Shown here: one piece after another, positions 9,783-21,580 of the stretch | Numbering within the stretch: position 1 is the stretch's first letter | How the letters are laid out: each line of letters starts with the position of its first letter | Assembly (NCBI GenBank): GCA_036365455.1 | Contig: JAWQUS010000017.1 | Span: forward strand, 5,828,001 to 5,892,000 | DNA length: 64,000 nucleotides | Direction of reading: 5' to 3' | Source: Macrosoma leucophasiata | Lineage: Eukaryota; Arthropoda; Insecta; Lepidoptera; Hedylidae | Position numbers and translations under genes: made by a program | Notes under the pieces: model-generated | The model's input: only the letters and a program-made list of their open reading frames with translations | Databases searched by the model: none | Told to the model about the DNA's origin: nothing

Positions 9783-10394
9783 TCTATACTAATATTATAA
9801 AGCTGAAGAGTTTGTTTGTTTTCTTGAACGCGCTAATCTCAGGAACTGCTGGTCCGATTTGAAAAGTTTTTTCAGTTTTAGATTTTTTATGCAATGTTTG
9901 CCATGCATGCAGTTCACATTAATGTTACGTGACGACTGCAGCCTAGAGGCACCCACGCAAAGACCCGAGGTCAAAATGCAGATGCGTTGCCACCTCAGTC
10001 TCAGACCTTAGTTGTTTTGTCTCTGTGATAGTTATTATGGGGCCATACATTACCATCTAACCGGAAAACGATAGCAAAGAATATGTAATACGATAGTGCT
10101 GAACACTACTATTTGGCGGCAGATAGATAAGGTAAAGCGGTTGTGCCTACGCCCTCGAGCTCTTACACTGGAACTCTACCGCCAGTAAAGTAATAGGTAC
10201 AGTCCGGTCAGTCCGTGTGCAAAACACAGATCTAGGGAGATCGTGCGACTGGATGTGACATAGTAAGGTGATTACACATGAGTGAATATTCATAATTAAA
10301 GATGTATTTAACTATGAAATGTTTATTTAAATTCTAGCTGTAAAAATATATGGTTGTTCAGTATCTACCCGGACGAAGTCGTGGGCGCAGCTAG
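9783..10394 (+). mobile_element. Helitron-like element carrying a family A insertion
   Basis: The 5' end is TCTATACTAATATTATAAAG preceded by A; the 3' end is GAAGTCGTGGGCGCAGCTAG followed by T. TC...CTAG ends between A and T are the Helitron hallmark, and this layout matches non-autonomous lepidopteran Helitrons. A minus-strand family A copy sits inside and is younger. Confidence 0.75.
9884..10186 (-). repeat. Family A repeat
   Basis: Minus-strand copy from CTGGCGGTAGAG at 10186 to a T-rich end near 9884. It has an extra piece around 10075-10095 (GCAAAGAATATGTAATACGA) that duplicates the CGATAG block. Inserted in the Helitron-like element at 9783-10394. Confidence 0.85.
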
Positions 10395-10403
10395 TATAAA
10401 AGT

Positions 10404-10640
10404 AGCCTGAGTTACTCCTTATTACATCAGCTATCTGCCAGTGGAAGTCCCGTCAAAATCGGTAAAGCAGTTCCCAAGATTAGCCCCGCCAAACAGACAG
10501 ACAGACAGACGGACAGACAGACAAACAAAAATTGTTAAAAATGTTGTTTTGTACCGTGTATAGACACATATGCATTTAGTAAAAAGCGGTTATTTTAATA
10601 TTACAAACAGACACTCCGATTTTATTTATTTGCATAGATA
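10404..10640 (+). repeat. (ACAG)n-containing interspersed repeat I, copy 1
   Basis: Contains AATCGGTAAAGCAGTTCC, an ACAGACAGACAG run, and ATTACAAACAGACACTCC then TTTTATTTATTTG. The same order recurs at 27500-27740. Confidence 0.75.
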
Positions 10641-11389
10641 TTATTAAATTTTGATTGCATTTTTTTGTTTTTTTATACTTTGCGTCAAATTTGTTTTTTT
10701 TTTATGTTGTTAAATGTATTACTCTTACGTATCTGTGTTATTCAAATTGATAGTATTTATTTTCGTTCTATATCTCTACATACCTAATTAAGTAAAAGCG
10801 AAAGTATACCATGCCATCAGTGATGCAATGGCACCTACCCTGGTGCAACAGCATTCAAAACAAGGACATAATAACATTGCTGACATTATATTACTGACAA
10901 GCATTCAATGAACATGGTATCTCAACTAGAAAACAAGTAACAGACAAATAATTTAACGGCAATGCAACCTACCATTAAAACGTGCACTCTACACACACAT
11001 AGACAACACACCAATACATTACACACATTACGGCGGGGCCTAATTATACATCATTATTACTAATTGTACAATACACCGACTAAGAAGTATTCGCCTCTAT
11101 TAATGACAAAAGCAATTAGGGTGCACGCACACGAGTAAACTGTGTGGTGTGTGTTGCGGATGCATTAATGTACGAGCCTTTAATTTAGTTTGAAAAAAGA
11201 AAGCGAGTTTAACGAATGACGCAATAATTACGGTCCGAATTTGAATTGGTAGCGTTCATATTGTTGAAAATGAAACTTAGATGGTAATAAATAAAACTTT
11301 GTGTGGTGCGCAAATTATGTGCCGATGTTAGAATTAAGTTGGTGATATACCTTTACACATTATAAGTAGATTAGGATCCCACTGCAGAA
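10641..11389. other. Unique DNA with AT motifs
   Basis: No gene recognised. At 10980-11190 CA-rich stretches surround several TAATTA/ATTAAT cores and a GGCGGGGCCTAATT island, which could be regulatory, but nothing in sequence alone proves it. Confidence 0.35.
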
Positions 11390-11625
11390 TAATTTCGTTG
11401 TGATGTTAAGTGATGACTGCAGCCTATAGACACTTACACAAAGAACAAGGTCAAATTGCAGATGCGTTGCCACCGCTGAGGCCTAAGGTGTTATGCCTCT
11501 GTGCCGGAAATTACCACCTGACCGGAGCACGGTAGTGCTGAACACTACCATTTAGCGGCAAGTATATTAGGTAATGCGGTGGTGCCTACGCCCGCGAGCT
11601 CCATCACTAGCGCTCTACCACCAGT
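11390..11625 (-). repeat. Family A repeat, slightly shortened
   Basis: The minus-strand 5' end is ACTGGTGGTAGAGCGC at 11625. It lacks the GGGCCGTA block between CCGGAAATTA and CCACCTG and has a degraded 3' end without poly(A). Confidence 0.85.
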
Positions 11626-13025
11626 ATTTGATTCTCATAAGGTAACAATTATTAGTGTTCTACCTCCAGCTGGTATCCACCATCAACTTTGCGAGACATT
11701 ACCACCACCAGTGACCATCTGGTATCTCTACAATCTCCACCACCAGAAATTGAGTTATATTACGAACGTGACAGGTGGTCATTACAAAGATGGTAATTAT
11801 ATATTTATTACCATTTGTTGCCTGCGGCTAGCCCGCTTGGATTTCCATATTCTAGACGTTAAAATCTATTTATCAAATTCCAGAATATTTCGAAGAGAAT
11901 AAATTAGGTATAACAGACTAATATTTTTTATTCGAGTCATATAGCTAATATTTCTGATGTCCTTCATAAGCTAATAACATACAGATATCTAACAAAAACA
12001 AAAGATAGGTATATAGATTTTCCAAAAGTTTTGAATCAAAGAATGTTATTAGCTTCGGAGCTATCCAGTTACCAAAAGATTGCCACCGCCATTAAGAATG
12101 TACCATATTTATAAAACACTTTTAATTTGCTGTTTGTTTTACTTATTAAAAATAAGAGTTAAATGGAAATTAATATTCTTGAATAATATAGCCAATAGAT
12201 GCATATAAAAGTCGACATTTTCAATACAAATGCGATGTATCTTAGAGTAAATACAAGGCAGAACTAAACGAAAGGGAAGATATAATCACTAAACTGCTAA
12301 TCGGGCTTCCGTAAAATTTTTGACGAAGATTCATTTCTTGCCTGGTTCCTTATTACATCGTTTATAAATAGGAAATCAAATATTATCTATAAAAATACTG
12401 ACGAAACTAGAGCATCTAGTGACATAGCCATGAGCTAACATTTTTGATACCCCTCTATATTGAACTCGTCTACTTGGATAATAACCGTATTATGCCCAAA
12501 CAGAAGCGGTCATTAGGCCCCATAGTTCTATATTACAAGCAATCAGCTGTACATAAAAACTTAAATAGCATATCACTTTGATGACGTTAATCTATTTCGT
12601 TATATGGGTGAATTAAGGCATCATTGAGCATTGCGATTGCGTTGTAATGTTTATAACTATGATGTTTTATGATTATAAATAAATGCATTAACATAATTAT
12701 TTTGATGGACATAAAAAACAGTTCAATTATTTTCTATCTAAATTTTGTCGTATGATATCGTTTAAATAATATGAATTCTAGACCACAATTTTATTAAAGT
12801 ATAGACGAAATAAAAACAGAGTCTTTGAAACAGTAATTTACAAAAAATAAACTATAAAATCTTTCAAGGCAGGCCACCCGTTTGCCACTGATGTTGCAAA
12901 TGTTCACAGGCGACGAAAATTACTTTCATCATCTGTCAACTATAGATTCACTGAAATTCGAGAATGGTTTGTCCGATATAGCTAGGAAGGTTTAAAAGAT
13001 GAGAAAAATATTAAGTAGGTAATTG
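11626..13025. other. Unique A+T-rich DNA
   Basis: No gene recognised. The stretch 11640-11830 has recurring ACCACCAG/TACCACC words but no clear unit. At 12860-12920 GCAAATGTTCACAGGCGACG matches a LINE-tail motif also seen at 57738. Confidence 0.5.
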
Positions 13026-13368
13026 AACCGGAACACGATAGAACGTTGAACACTATAACTGGTTGCAGAGGCCCAGGAAGACCAAGACTGACCTACCAAA
13101 TAGGTCGCTTACAGTCTGAGGATGGAGCCCAAAGTCTAAGGAATCGGCGTGTATGTATATAATGATGAAGATAATTCGGCGTGTATGTATGAAGATAATG
13201 ATGAATTTAGGAGAAGCACGGGAGGTATGTCAGGACCGGGATATCTGCCGTTTTACATTCACTGCCTACATCGTAAGGGACTTGGCGTGAAGGTACACAT
13301 TCACAATATAATTTAGCTGGAAGTAGATTAGGTAATGCACTGGTGGCTACGCCCACGAGCTCTATAGG
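13026..13368 (-). repeat. Family A fragment split by a LINE fragment
   Basis: ACCGGAACACGATAG...GAACACTAT at 13026-13055 and TTAGGTAATGCACTGG...GCCCACGAGCTC at about 13317-13363 are consecutive parts of one minus-strand family A copy. The 250 bp between them is family J LINE sequence, so the LINE piece inserted later. Confidence 0.6.
13056..13307 (+). mobile_element. Non-LTR LINE tail (family J), nested in family A
   Basis: Contains CAGAGGCCCAGGAAGACCAA, GACTGACCTACC, GGAATCGGCGTGTATGTAT, GTCAGGACCGGGATATCTG and GACTTGGCGTGAAGGTACAC, colinear with the better-preserved minus-strand copy at 25117-25611. CGGCGTGTATGTAT occurs twice because of a small internal duplication. Confidence 0.75.
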
Positions 13369-13658
13369 TGGTTACAGGGAGTTGTTTAAATATTTAGGTT
13401 AAGAGCCATTCGTGTTCGCCATATGCCAGGCTCAATAGGCCTCATAGCTGTCCCGTGATTATTAAAAAAAAAGACGTGTGGCACTCAGGGACTGCCGCGG
13501 TAATGCTATTGCATTTACATAATTATCTAAAATTATGCAAAACAAAATAAAATGCAAATGAAAGAAAAAAAAAATAGAAAAATGAAACAATTATTTTCTA
13601 TTAATATTTACCACTTTTTAAATATTGAATGGAAAAACAAACAATAAAAAAAATGAAT

Positions 13659-13663
13659 AAAAA
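13659..13663 (-). terminator. Pol III T-run terminator
   Basis: TTTTT on the minus strand, six bases after the tRNA-Leu 3' end. Confidence 0.75.
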
Positions 13664-13669
13664 CAATCT

Positions 13670-13750
13670 TGGCAGCGGTGGGATTCGAACCCACGCCTCC
13701 GAAGAGACTGGTGCCTTAAACCAGCGCCTAGACCGCTCGGCCACGCTACC
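13670..13750 (-). tRNA. tRNA-Leu(AAG)
   Basis: It folds as a complete leucine tRNA on the minus strand. The acceptor stem is GGTAGCG/CGCTGCC with discriminator A. The D arm is GCCGAGCGGTC. The anticodon stem CTGGT/ACCAG encloses loop TTAAGGC, giving anticodon AAG (template 13715-13717), which reads CUU. The long variable arm CTCTTCGGAG is typical of Leu. The T arm is GTGGG TTCGAAT CCCAC. No intron. A T5 run (13663-13659) just downstream can end Pol III transcription. The D loop seems one base shorter than usual (TCTAGGC), so a slightly diverged copy is possible, but all stems are intact. Confidence 0.95.
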
Positions 13751-14704
13751 CAGGTCGGACGGCGAAATTATACATGACTTTAAAATTTGTAATCCGGCAC
13801 GTCCGGTTTTTTACGTTACGGAATTTCTGAATTCGGTCCCCGCGCTCAAGACCCCCGATAGAAGCTATGCAATAGCTTAAAAAATGATATTTGTAAATAC
13901 GTCAAAGACCTTCGTCTTACCTACCTAAAGTTGCTAGTCATAACTTATTATTACCATTAGTATGCCCATTCCCTATTACACTCATAGAAAATAACACCTG
14001 CATAGTAAAATAGAGAAATGTTTTCCATTTTTTTTGCATAGTTTATAATCCAATAATTAATATGGCTCACCTATTATAACTGTCAGTGTCACTCTGACAC
14101 ATTTATAATGTACCAACGTGTGAACTCTTTCACCTACGTTCACTTTTATTTTTTTGCTCGATTTTATTATAATTCACGCGACCTTCAATCGTGATTATCA
14201 TAATGTTTATACGATCATAATATTATATTTGCATAATCCTATCTAGACTATTGTCATCACATGTCTAAGCTCTGAGGTGTGAATACGGAAAATAAAAAAT
14301 CAGACATGTTTATTTCAAGCTATGGTTCACATGATAAACTTTAGACGTGCAAGATAAAACGAATCTAGCGTTCGCCATAAGCTAGGACTTAAATGTAACA
14401 GGTATTGAAGACATGATTAATTTCGTTATCACAGTCGAAAGATGCCAATGCTAGACAAATGTCTACCCCAAAGCACATAAAGAATGGTCCTCGGTTGCCT
14501 TCATCCATCGGTTGCTGACGAGTTTCACCAGATCGTCGGTCCATCTAGTCACGGGTTTGATATAAAGCAAGAATTTCCAAAATATAAAAAACGACGGCTG
14601 TTTAAAAAAAACCCAGTAATAAACTTCAGGTCCTATGTCAAAGGAAACAATAAATATTGAGAATTTTTTTTATAGAAAACCAGCAACACCAACTCGAGCG
14701 ATAC
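13751..14704. other. Unique DNA
   Basis: Upstream flank of the tRNA gene and further A+T-rich DNA. No other gene seen. Confidence 0.5.
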
Positions 14705-15181
14705 AGCATGCTCCGTTGTACCACGACGCATTCTTTACTTTTCATAGTTCATTAAGGTTAGGATTTTTAGTGGCCTATTCGTTTGATGCTGTCTTAGCAT
14801 GAGCCAAGCGTCAGGTGAGAAGATTTATTATAACAACTTATTGTGTCGGTGGCCAATTAATTTAATAGTAAGGAAAGTTATTATTCTTAAGGCTGAGGTC
14901 TCGAATTTGATTGCAAGAAAAAATACAGTCTATAATATGAAATTGAAAGAATATCTGCCTTTCAAAAAGACTTTTGTTAGAAATAAAGTCAAAAAATCGT
15001 AGCAACCCAAAAGCAACACACCACAGCAACTATAAATCTCTCAGCCTGCACGCAGCTTGTGTGTAATGCGCGTGTATAGGTGCATGTCATGAGCTCTCAT
15101 TAGTCGAATGCTTAATGGTCCTAAGCATGCGGGCGAGATCGGCATGCTCCATTGTACCACGGCGCATTCTTCATTTTTGTT
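14705..15181 (+). repeat. Direct repeat pair (433-bp offset)
   Basis: AGCATGCTCC(G/A)TTGTACCAC followed by a CGCATTCTT block occurs at about 14705-14750 and 15137-15181. No coding content; probably a local duplication. Confidence 0.6.
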
Positions 15182-15857
15182 ACTACATTCTCTCATTACC
15201 GATGGCATTTATACATTAAAATCACTTTGTAAGGCATGAATAATATTGATGCGAATGTTGTTTTGCTATTTTCCGGTGACAAGCTTACGGTGAGATGATG
15301 ACTTATTAATTTTTTCGGTGATTTTACTACATAACTATTACTTAGTCTCTTTCGCGTTAGCCTTGATACCTCGAAAAGAAAGCTTTTTGTAATTGGGAAG
15401 ATTCTATCTGACTTCCACGCATATTATTATTAATTTATTAGAAATAGATATTACGTTTTTTTTTGTTTAGGGCGTATTTATTAGGCGGCACGTCTGGAGA
15501 AGACACTAGTCTACTAGAAGGCCCTCCAGCTTAAATATTATTGTGTGCCTGATGAACATCATACTGTATAATATATATATATATAAATATATTAAGGCAT
15601 GCATGTAACTTGTGTATTCTGGAAGTGGACGAAAAAAAAAAACAATTGTGCGTGTTAGATATCAAATTCAAAACCTAATAAATATATTTTTAAAGTCAGC
15701 ATCTTTTTAAGCGTTCCTTGTTTAAGCGATGAAAACTTAAAAACGTTTATTTCTAAACATTTATTTCTTATCTAAGCCACAGAGTATAGAAATTGCAAGG
15801 CAATAAATACCATTAAGTAGTCAAAACTACCTCAATAAAATCAGACCGCTTGAATTC
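15182..15857. other. Unique A+T-rich DNA
   Basis: No gene recognised. A short (TA)n run lies near 15569-15583. Confidence 0.5.
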
Positions 15858-16512
15858 AAACTGGTACAATGCGAACACTTCTTAATTCGGAGGTAGCAGC
15901 CGCTCCCTATCGTGATAATGACAATAACTTACCATTAACGGTCACACCGACCGAGGTAGATTATATTTATATAGGTATCTCTAGAACTACAAAAATATCA
16001 TCTAACTCTTCAATATAGCTAGTTTCTACTGGGGATAGTAGGTATCGATATTATTAACCGATACTTACCCCAATTATTTGGTACTAGCCTTTACCCGCGG
16101 CTTCGCTCGCATTTTTTATCTTTCGTAAGAAAATATTTTCTCTTAATAAAAAGTATCTTATGTTTCATGACGATTGGTTTAGTAGTTTTAGGGTGAAATT
16201 GTAATATTAAAGTAGGATTTTTTATTGTCAATATGAATTACAAAATTAATTTGCAGCAGATAACCTTTTAAAGCCAGTTACAGACTATCAAAATGTGTGT
16301 ACAATGATGTGAATGTGTAGCAATGAAATGAAGTCGGTTAAAAATACCGTTCTTTAAACTGGTGAAATGTTTTCATAATAATATCTTAATTCGGAAGGCG
16401 CTTCCTACAGCGATAATGACAATAAATTGCTATTAACGGACACACCGGCCGAGGAAGGTTGTATCTACCTCACATAGAACTACAAGGACCATGTAGCTCT
16501 TCAATACGGCTG
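15858..16512 (+). repeat. Direct repeat pair of about 155 bp (500-bp offset)
   Basis: CTTAATTCGGA, GATAATGACAATAA, TTAACGG(T/A)CACACCG(A/G)CCGAGG, AGAACTACAA and CTCTTCAATA occur in the same order at 15858-16022 and 16360-16512. A Helitron-like 3' end lies between them. Confidence 0.7.
16084..16210 (-). mobile_element. Helitron-like 3' end fragment
   Basis: On the minus strand it ends GCGAGCGAAGCCGCGGGTAA then GGCTAG followed by T, the conserved GCGAAGCCGCGGG...CTAG terminus of lepidopteran Helitron-like repeats. The 5' TC end is not found. Confidence 0.55.
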
Positions 16513-16649
16513 GGTTACACATGGAATGTGTGAGGTATTATGAATTGATCCTATGATTGGTTGGATAGGTTTAATCATTATTTAGGGATCATTTATTATT
16601 CAGAATGTTTAGTTTTGAAGGGAGTTTCTAAGACTAATGGTCGAATACT

Positions 16650-16765
16650 CAAACGTCACTCAATTTTAAGCAACCCTCAAATGTGCGCTATTTCTATCGT
16701 TTGAACGTGTTTTATAATAACAGAAGACTTTTAAGTCCCACTTAGATTTAAGTGACGTTTATTTG
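16650..16765. mobile_element. Possible hairpin MITE
   Basis: AAACGTCACTCAATTTTAAG near 16658 is matched inversely by TTAGATTTAAGTGACGTTT near 16758. The related GAAACGTCACTCAAAATTAA at 60518 suggests a family. Target duplication not identified. Confidence 0.4.
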
Positions 16766-18145
16766 GCCGTAAGATGCACTTTCATGTTATCTGTTTTAGA
16801 CTGAGCTTTAACTCTGTAGTGCGTCTCATCTAGTCCATCTTTTATGAGTGTGTTTCCCTATAAAATTATTACATCGTAATTATTAATCTCTTTTCCTATG
16901 GAGATATCAGAAATCTTTGTCATTAAAATGGCTTCCACTGGAATCATTTGAGTCAACTAGCGACCTTTTACACTAATCTTTCCAATTTGTAACGTAAAAT
17001 CGTTTGTGAAATGTAGCATGGAGGTCAAAGAATCTTGAATCAAAGGCAAATCTTGCTTATGGAAAATAATAGTCAGTGAGTTTTTAATATCTGCCATTAA
17101 CATGGTATGCATGACTGTTCACATAATAAAAAACTAACACGAGATTTATTGGATTGATTATCCTATTCGTTCCAATTTTCAAGTTAAACGTTAAGTTTAA
17201 CGTTAACGTTAACAAACCACCCTAAAATCAGTGGTTATATCGGGATAGTGGTAGAGGGGATAATCGTCCCTAAATCGTGAGAAGTTAGGGTAAACAATAA
17301 AATTCTGGTGACGATTTGTCTATACACGAGGCGATTTATGGTACGATCTAGGGTTCTCCCCACTTCTTCTCCGATATCGCAACTGATTTTAGGGTCGTGT
17401 GTAGGCCGTTTAACGAATACTACATGAATCCTAGGGACCCGTGCACGATTTGATTTAATTCTCTTGCGCCGCAAAAGCAAAACTCTAGGATCAGCGTAAA
17501 AAATGGTGAAATATTAATTTGAATTTAAATTGAATTCGATGCGATCCGTAATTCATATTAAAACCTCCACAAAACCGACCGCACTCGTCTTCACTAACGT
17601 TCCAAATTCGGATGTACATTTTTAAATGGAAAAAAGGCCCTCCACGCACTTAATATTACTAACGCACACAATCACAGTTAAAAAGCCTAATCAACGGCAC
17701 GAGATTTTTCGGTTCGCAATCAGCCGAACAAATTTCCACAGCCAGCGGCGGCAATCGGAAAAATATAATTACCTACATAATCCTCAGCAAATTGGATTAA
17801 AAGTGGGAAAAAAAAGTAGAAAGTGTTTTAGGGCGCGTCATTATTTTTCGCTGGAAAAGGGATCGGGGGCTAATTACGACAGATGGATCGCTATACAGTA
17901 TGTAATAACTCTAATTAATCGATCGACGTTATCTGTCGTATGTTTTTTATACCGATTCCACGTTACGTTAACACAATCGTGAATTTTGTTATAATACCAT
18001 CCTAAATAAAAGGGAAATTTGGAACCCAATTTAATCTGGATTATGGAACTGCGCTTGAATATGTCGTAATCCTGCTGATGTTATTAATGTGACAAATTAT
18101 GTGTTTGTTTATTTATTACTTTTCACTACTTACGTCTTAACTTTT
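16766..18145. other. Unique DNA, possible conserved regulatory block at 17480-17960
   Basis: No reliable exon; open frames such as 17626-17982 lack recognisable domains. The block has homeodomain-type motifs TAATTA (17871-17876) and TAATTAATCGAT (from 17912), and GTTAACGTTAAC palindromes near 17197-17213. Regulatory function is only inferred. Confidence 0.35.
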
Positions 18146-18427
18146 ACTGGTGGTAGAACTCCAGTGACGGAGCTCGCGGGCGTAGGCACCACCGCATCAC
18201 CTAATATACTTGCCGCTAAATGGTAGTGTTCAGCACTATCGTGTTCTGGTCAGGTAGTCATGTACGGCTCTGTAATTTCCGGCACGGAGGCATAACACCT
18301 TAGGCCTCAGGAGTGATAACGCATCTGCATTTTGACCTTTGGTCTTTGTGTGGGTGTCTATAGGCTACAGTCATCACTTAACATCAATGTGAACTGCATG
18401 TTTGCCACTTCCATAACATAAAAAAAA
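18146..18427 (+). repeat. Family A repeat, full length
   Basis: ACTGGTGGTAGAACTCCAGT at the 5' end through TTGCCACTTCCATAACATA and an A7 tail. Confidence 0.93.
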
Positions 18428-19514
18428 CTTCTCCATGAACTTGGTTAAAACTTTTATGTAAATAAATAAAATACGCTTTTATTATTTTTTTGACTCGTTA
18501 ACTAAAGTAGAGTTACTTAAGTTTAGTTTTTAAAATTGTTTTTCTGTTATTAGTAAGTTATAATATTGTATTACACATTCACCCGCATCCTTGAAAACAA
18601 CGATAATAAAGAGAGATAGTAAAAAGTTCACTGATTGTCAGATAACGTATGAATCAGGTGACCTAAAATCATGCGATCTTATAAGAGATCGAGAACGTTC
18701 TATCTCTACCGTTCTGTTCCAATCGACATAATCCAGGACATAGATTTTTCTAGGTAGATATTAAACATTTAAAAAAAAACACAAATTTGACTAAAACCCT
18801 AAAACGGTAAGTTTCAACTATAAACATTTTTTCCAAAATTAAAACCCAACCTCTTCAGTATTAATGATCTCGACATACCGGTTGTATTTTGAGGTTATAC
18901 TTAACTTAAAATGACGTCACAAGGTATTTTAAAAAATCGATTGCGGTATTTGCAAATAAAATTGGTTTTAAAGTGTCACTATAGTCTACAAAAAACGACT
19001 GACACTGAATTCATTTCAAAAATTGTTGTGATTTGAATGTACTTTATTTTAAAGTGCTACTATAGGTATGAGGTTCTTCAAAAATAGCGTCAAAACAGTC
19101 CTTCAGGGCTGGCAGTATGTGAAACCATTGCTTAGTTTCTAAGACCTGACATGTACTTACCATACTTTTGGCAAATAAATCTTTGAATCTTTGAATCTTG
19201 AAATGTTCATAGGCCACGTGCCAGTGGTCACAACTATTCATCAGGCTGCTTGTCTGCCAATCTTATAACATAAAAGAAAATCATAAGACAAATGAAAATA
19301 TTTGACCGCGGGGCCATACGCGCTTCAAAATGCTCTAACTAATTACCAGTAGCCCAATCGGATATTTCATTGGTGAACACGCTGCCTATCATAGGTTGTC
19401 CATCATTATACTCAATTCCAGCTTTTAACCAATGTTTTTCGTCTAAATATATCATGAATCCTGCTTGGTCGTACAGTTTTTTTTTTTATATTTTTTTAAA
19501 TTTTTTTACATATA
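18428..19514. other. Unique DNA with a LINE-tail relic
   Basis: Mostly unassigned. At 19180-19275 TTGAATCTTTGAATCTTG and ATGTTCATAGGCCACGTGCC...CATCAGG resemble the tail at 57738-57865. Confidence 0.4.
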
Positions 19515-19767
19515 TCTATAAATATAAAAATCAATTAAGTTCGTTAGTCTAGCTAAAACTCGAGAACGACTGGACCGATTGGCTAATTTTGGTTTTGAAT
19601 GATTTTTGGAAGTCCAGGGAAGGTTTAAAAGGTAAGAAAATATGAAGAAATTGAAGGGAAATAGTAAAAACCAAAATATCATTTTCCCATACAAATAGTC
19701 CGTATCTATCAAACCTTTGACACATTATTTCATTCTGAGGCAATACAATGTTTGCAGGATCAGCTAG
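19515..19767 (+). mobile_element. Helitron-like element, complete (253 bp)
   Basis: Starts TCTATAAATATAAAAATCAA after A and ends GCAGGATCAGCTAG before T: canonical Helitron ends and A/T target. The internal GAACGACTGGACCGATTGGC and AGTCCAGGGAAGGTTTAAAA also occur, reversed, at 39705-39965. No Rep/helicase coding. Confidence 0.75.
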
Positions 19768-20605
19768 TTTATTATAAAAGTCAATTCACATCATTTTTCG
19801 ACTCCCCTTGGTTGCCATTTAGCTATAATTCGAAGAGGAGAAACATTCTGTAGAAAAATTTGGATATCGAAAAAATTGCAACCAACTTCCAAGCTTAACC
19901 CGCGCCCAAACAGCGGGTACTTGAGACCGCAGCGAAACCGCGAAGGATGAAAAGTTCCGATTATAACAAGAGCAAAAATTATTGGTTACAATCTATGAAG
20001 TGAAAGACATCAGCAAGCGAGGGGGCGCTCGAATAGAGCCACTTAATTTCACCCTCTACCCTTCATTATAATCACCACTCACACACAGACACTATCGATC
20101 CAGCCTGTCTGTACACAGTGCGTTTATACAAGTGATTAGTGTATTTAATTTGAAAATGCTAAGTAGTTGCCTTGTTTCTATCGTTGTGTTAATGCGGTGT
20201 GAGGTTGTGTGGGTAATTACGTGTTGGGGTGGGCTAACCCTTTTGCGTTCATATCGCGCCGGTCGGTGCGATCGCGATCGTAATTTCACGATTAATGTTA
20301 TATTTTTGTACGGGATTTACCGCGGCTGTTACAGTGTTGCTTGACGTGTTACGCGATGTCGTGTGCTTTGGGTTTTTGAGTTTAATCAAGTTCATAACAT
20401 AACCCTCCCTGAACGGATAGACAGAGCTATATTCATCCATATACCCAATACTATGGGTCAAGCTTCAGTGCTCATGTGCTGAATATACCTTTGTATTTCT
20501 TAATATAAGACTCATACTCACAATTTGATTAAAATAAATAAAAACTCAATACTCGATTTTTGTAAGAATTTTGACACGTCTGTGAAAAAAATAAGGATTG
20601 AAAGT
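19768..20605. other. Unique DNA
   Basis: Mostly non-repetitive. It contains the speculative first exon at 20156-20212 (separate entry). No other gene seen. Confidence 0.4.
20156..20212 (+). CDS. Speculative first coding exon with signal-peptide-like start
   Basis: An ATG with a good insect start context (GAAAATG) opens 19 codons, MLSSCLVSIVVLMRCEVVW, whose first part is hydrophobic like a signal peptide or anchor. A GTAATT donor-like hexamer follows exactly at the codon boundary (20213). The surrounding sequence is richer in CpG than the neighbourhood. No homology is recognised and the frame also stays open past the donor, so this may be chance. Confidence 0.15.
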
Positions 20606-20767
20606 TTGACTCTTAGTGTGAGATTCACAGACCGCATTATGATTTTACTTTGAGCAAAGCATGCTTAGAACTGTCATAAGTCCAAAGTATGAGTTTTGAC
20701 AGTTCTAAGCATACTATACTCAAAGTGAAGTCGAAGTGCGGTCTGTGAATCTCACACTAAGAGTCAA
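20606..20767. mobile_element. Hairpin MITE (family M), complete
   Basis: A perfect 31-bp terminal inverted repeat, TTGACTCTTAGTGTGAGATT... at 20606-20636 and its complement at 20737-20767, with inner arms TTAGAACTGTCA / GACAGTTCTAAGCAT. The whole 162 bp folds back. A half-copy lies at 23885-23975. Confidence 0.85.
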
Positions 20768-20832
20768 TCTCACACTAAGGGTGAGATTCATAAAAATAAA
20801 TTCGTAGTGCCATCTATGAATCTCGCCCTAAG
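20768..20832. mobile_element. Second short hairpin related to family M
   Basis: CTAAGGGTGAGATTCATAAA and TATGAATCTCGCCCTAAGG form an imperfect stem adjacent to the 20606 element, with the same GTGAGATTCA terminal word. Confidence 0.6.
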
Positions 20833-20837
20833 GGTTA

Positions 20838-21275
20838 GCGTCCATTCACGGTGCGGCACGGGACGGTAAAGGATTTTTTTTTGAGCAAAATGATGTTTGA
20901 CCTTATTTCAATGACTTTGGCAATAACAATAAGATTTTTTTTTATTACGAATAGGTTGAAATGTCACCCGAGATGACGCGACTTACCATGACATATCGTT
21001 ACATTTCACAAAATACTACGGCAGACCACTCGAGCATTGTGACCAACACTGATTATTTTTTTGTTTTAAAGTACAACCATAAGGTTGAATCAAGTTCGCA
21101 CGGGAATCTCAGCGGCTCGTGCGAGTGTCTGAACGAAGGATCGTATCGAAACAGGTACTTCTACTCTGTCACAAGATCCTTAACACACCAGACTCTCGAC
21201 GGGACATTATGATTCGGTATGCCCAAACATTCTGTCCCATGCCATGCCCAGTCACGTCGTCAGTGGGCGCCGGCC
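20838..21275. mobile_element. Possible TIR element
   Basis: The left GTGCGGCACGGGAC and the inverted right GTCCCATGCCATGC suggest imperfect inverted ends. No target duplication or transposase found; the 83-codon frame inside is unrecognised. Confidence 0.25.
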
Positions 21276-21580
21276 CTAAGCGTCGCATACTTAACAACCT
21301 TGATCGTGTGGTAGGCACTTATGAGCAGAATATTTGATATAAACCAAGATAATATTAGAACATGTCCTAGATCCGGATCAATACAGAAATAGACCGTCTT
21401 GTGTTATGATTCTACATTCTCTGTGAGACCGTTGGGAGTTACGGGTTAAAAGCAATATTTATAGGTTGTTTGATTCCGTACTACAATATCTTTGTTTAAA
21501 AAATTATATCAGTTTGATTTGATTGCAATATTAGATTCTTAAGAAAAAAAAGAATATAGCTACAGGATAACGAGCGGTAG
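21276..21580. other. Unique DNA
   Basis: Nothing recognised. Confidence 0.4.

Noticed and set aside
10500..10530. CRISPR-like direct repeats (ACAG run)
   Set aside because: A simple microsatellite within an interspersed repeat; the genome is eukaryotic.
13629..13880. 83-codon frame across the tRNA gene
   Set aside because: It reads through tRNA-Leu on the opposite strand and matches nothing else.
17626..17982. 118-codon frame as a gene
   Set aside because: Composition follows local A-rich runs and no domain is recognisable; kept only as possible regulatory DNA.
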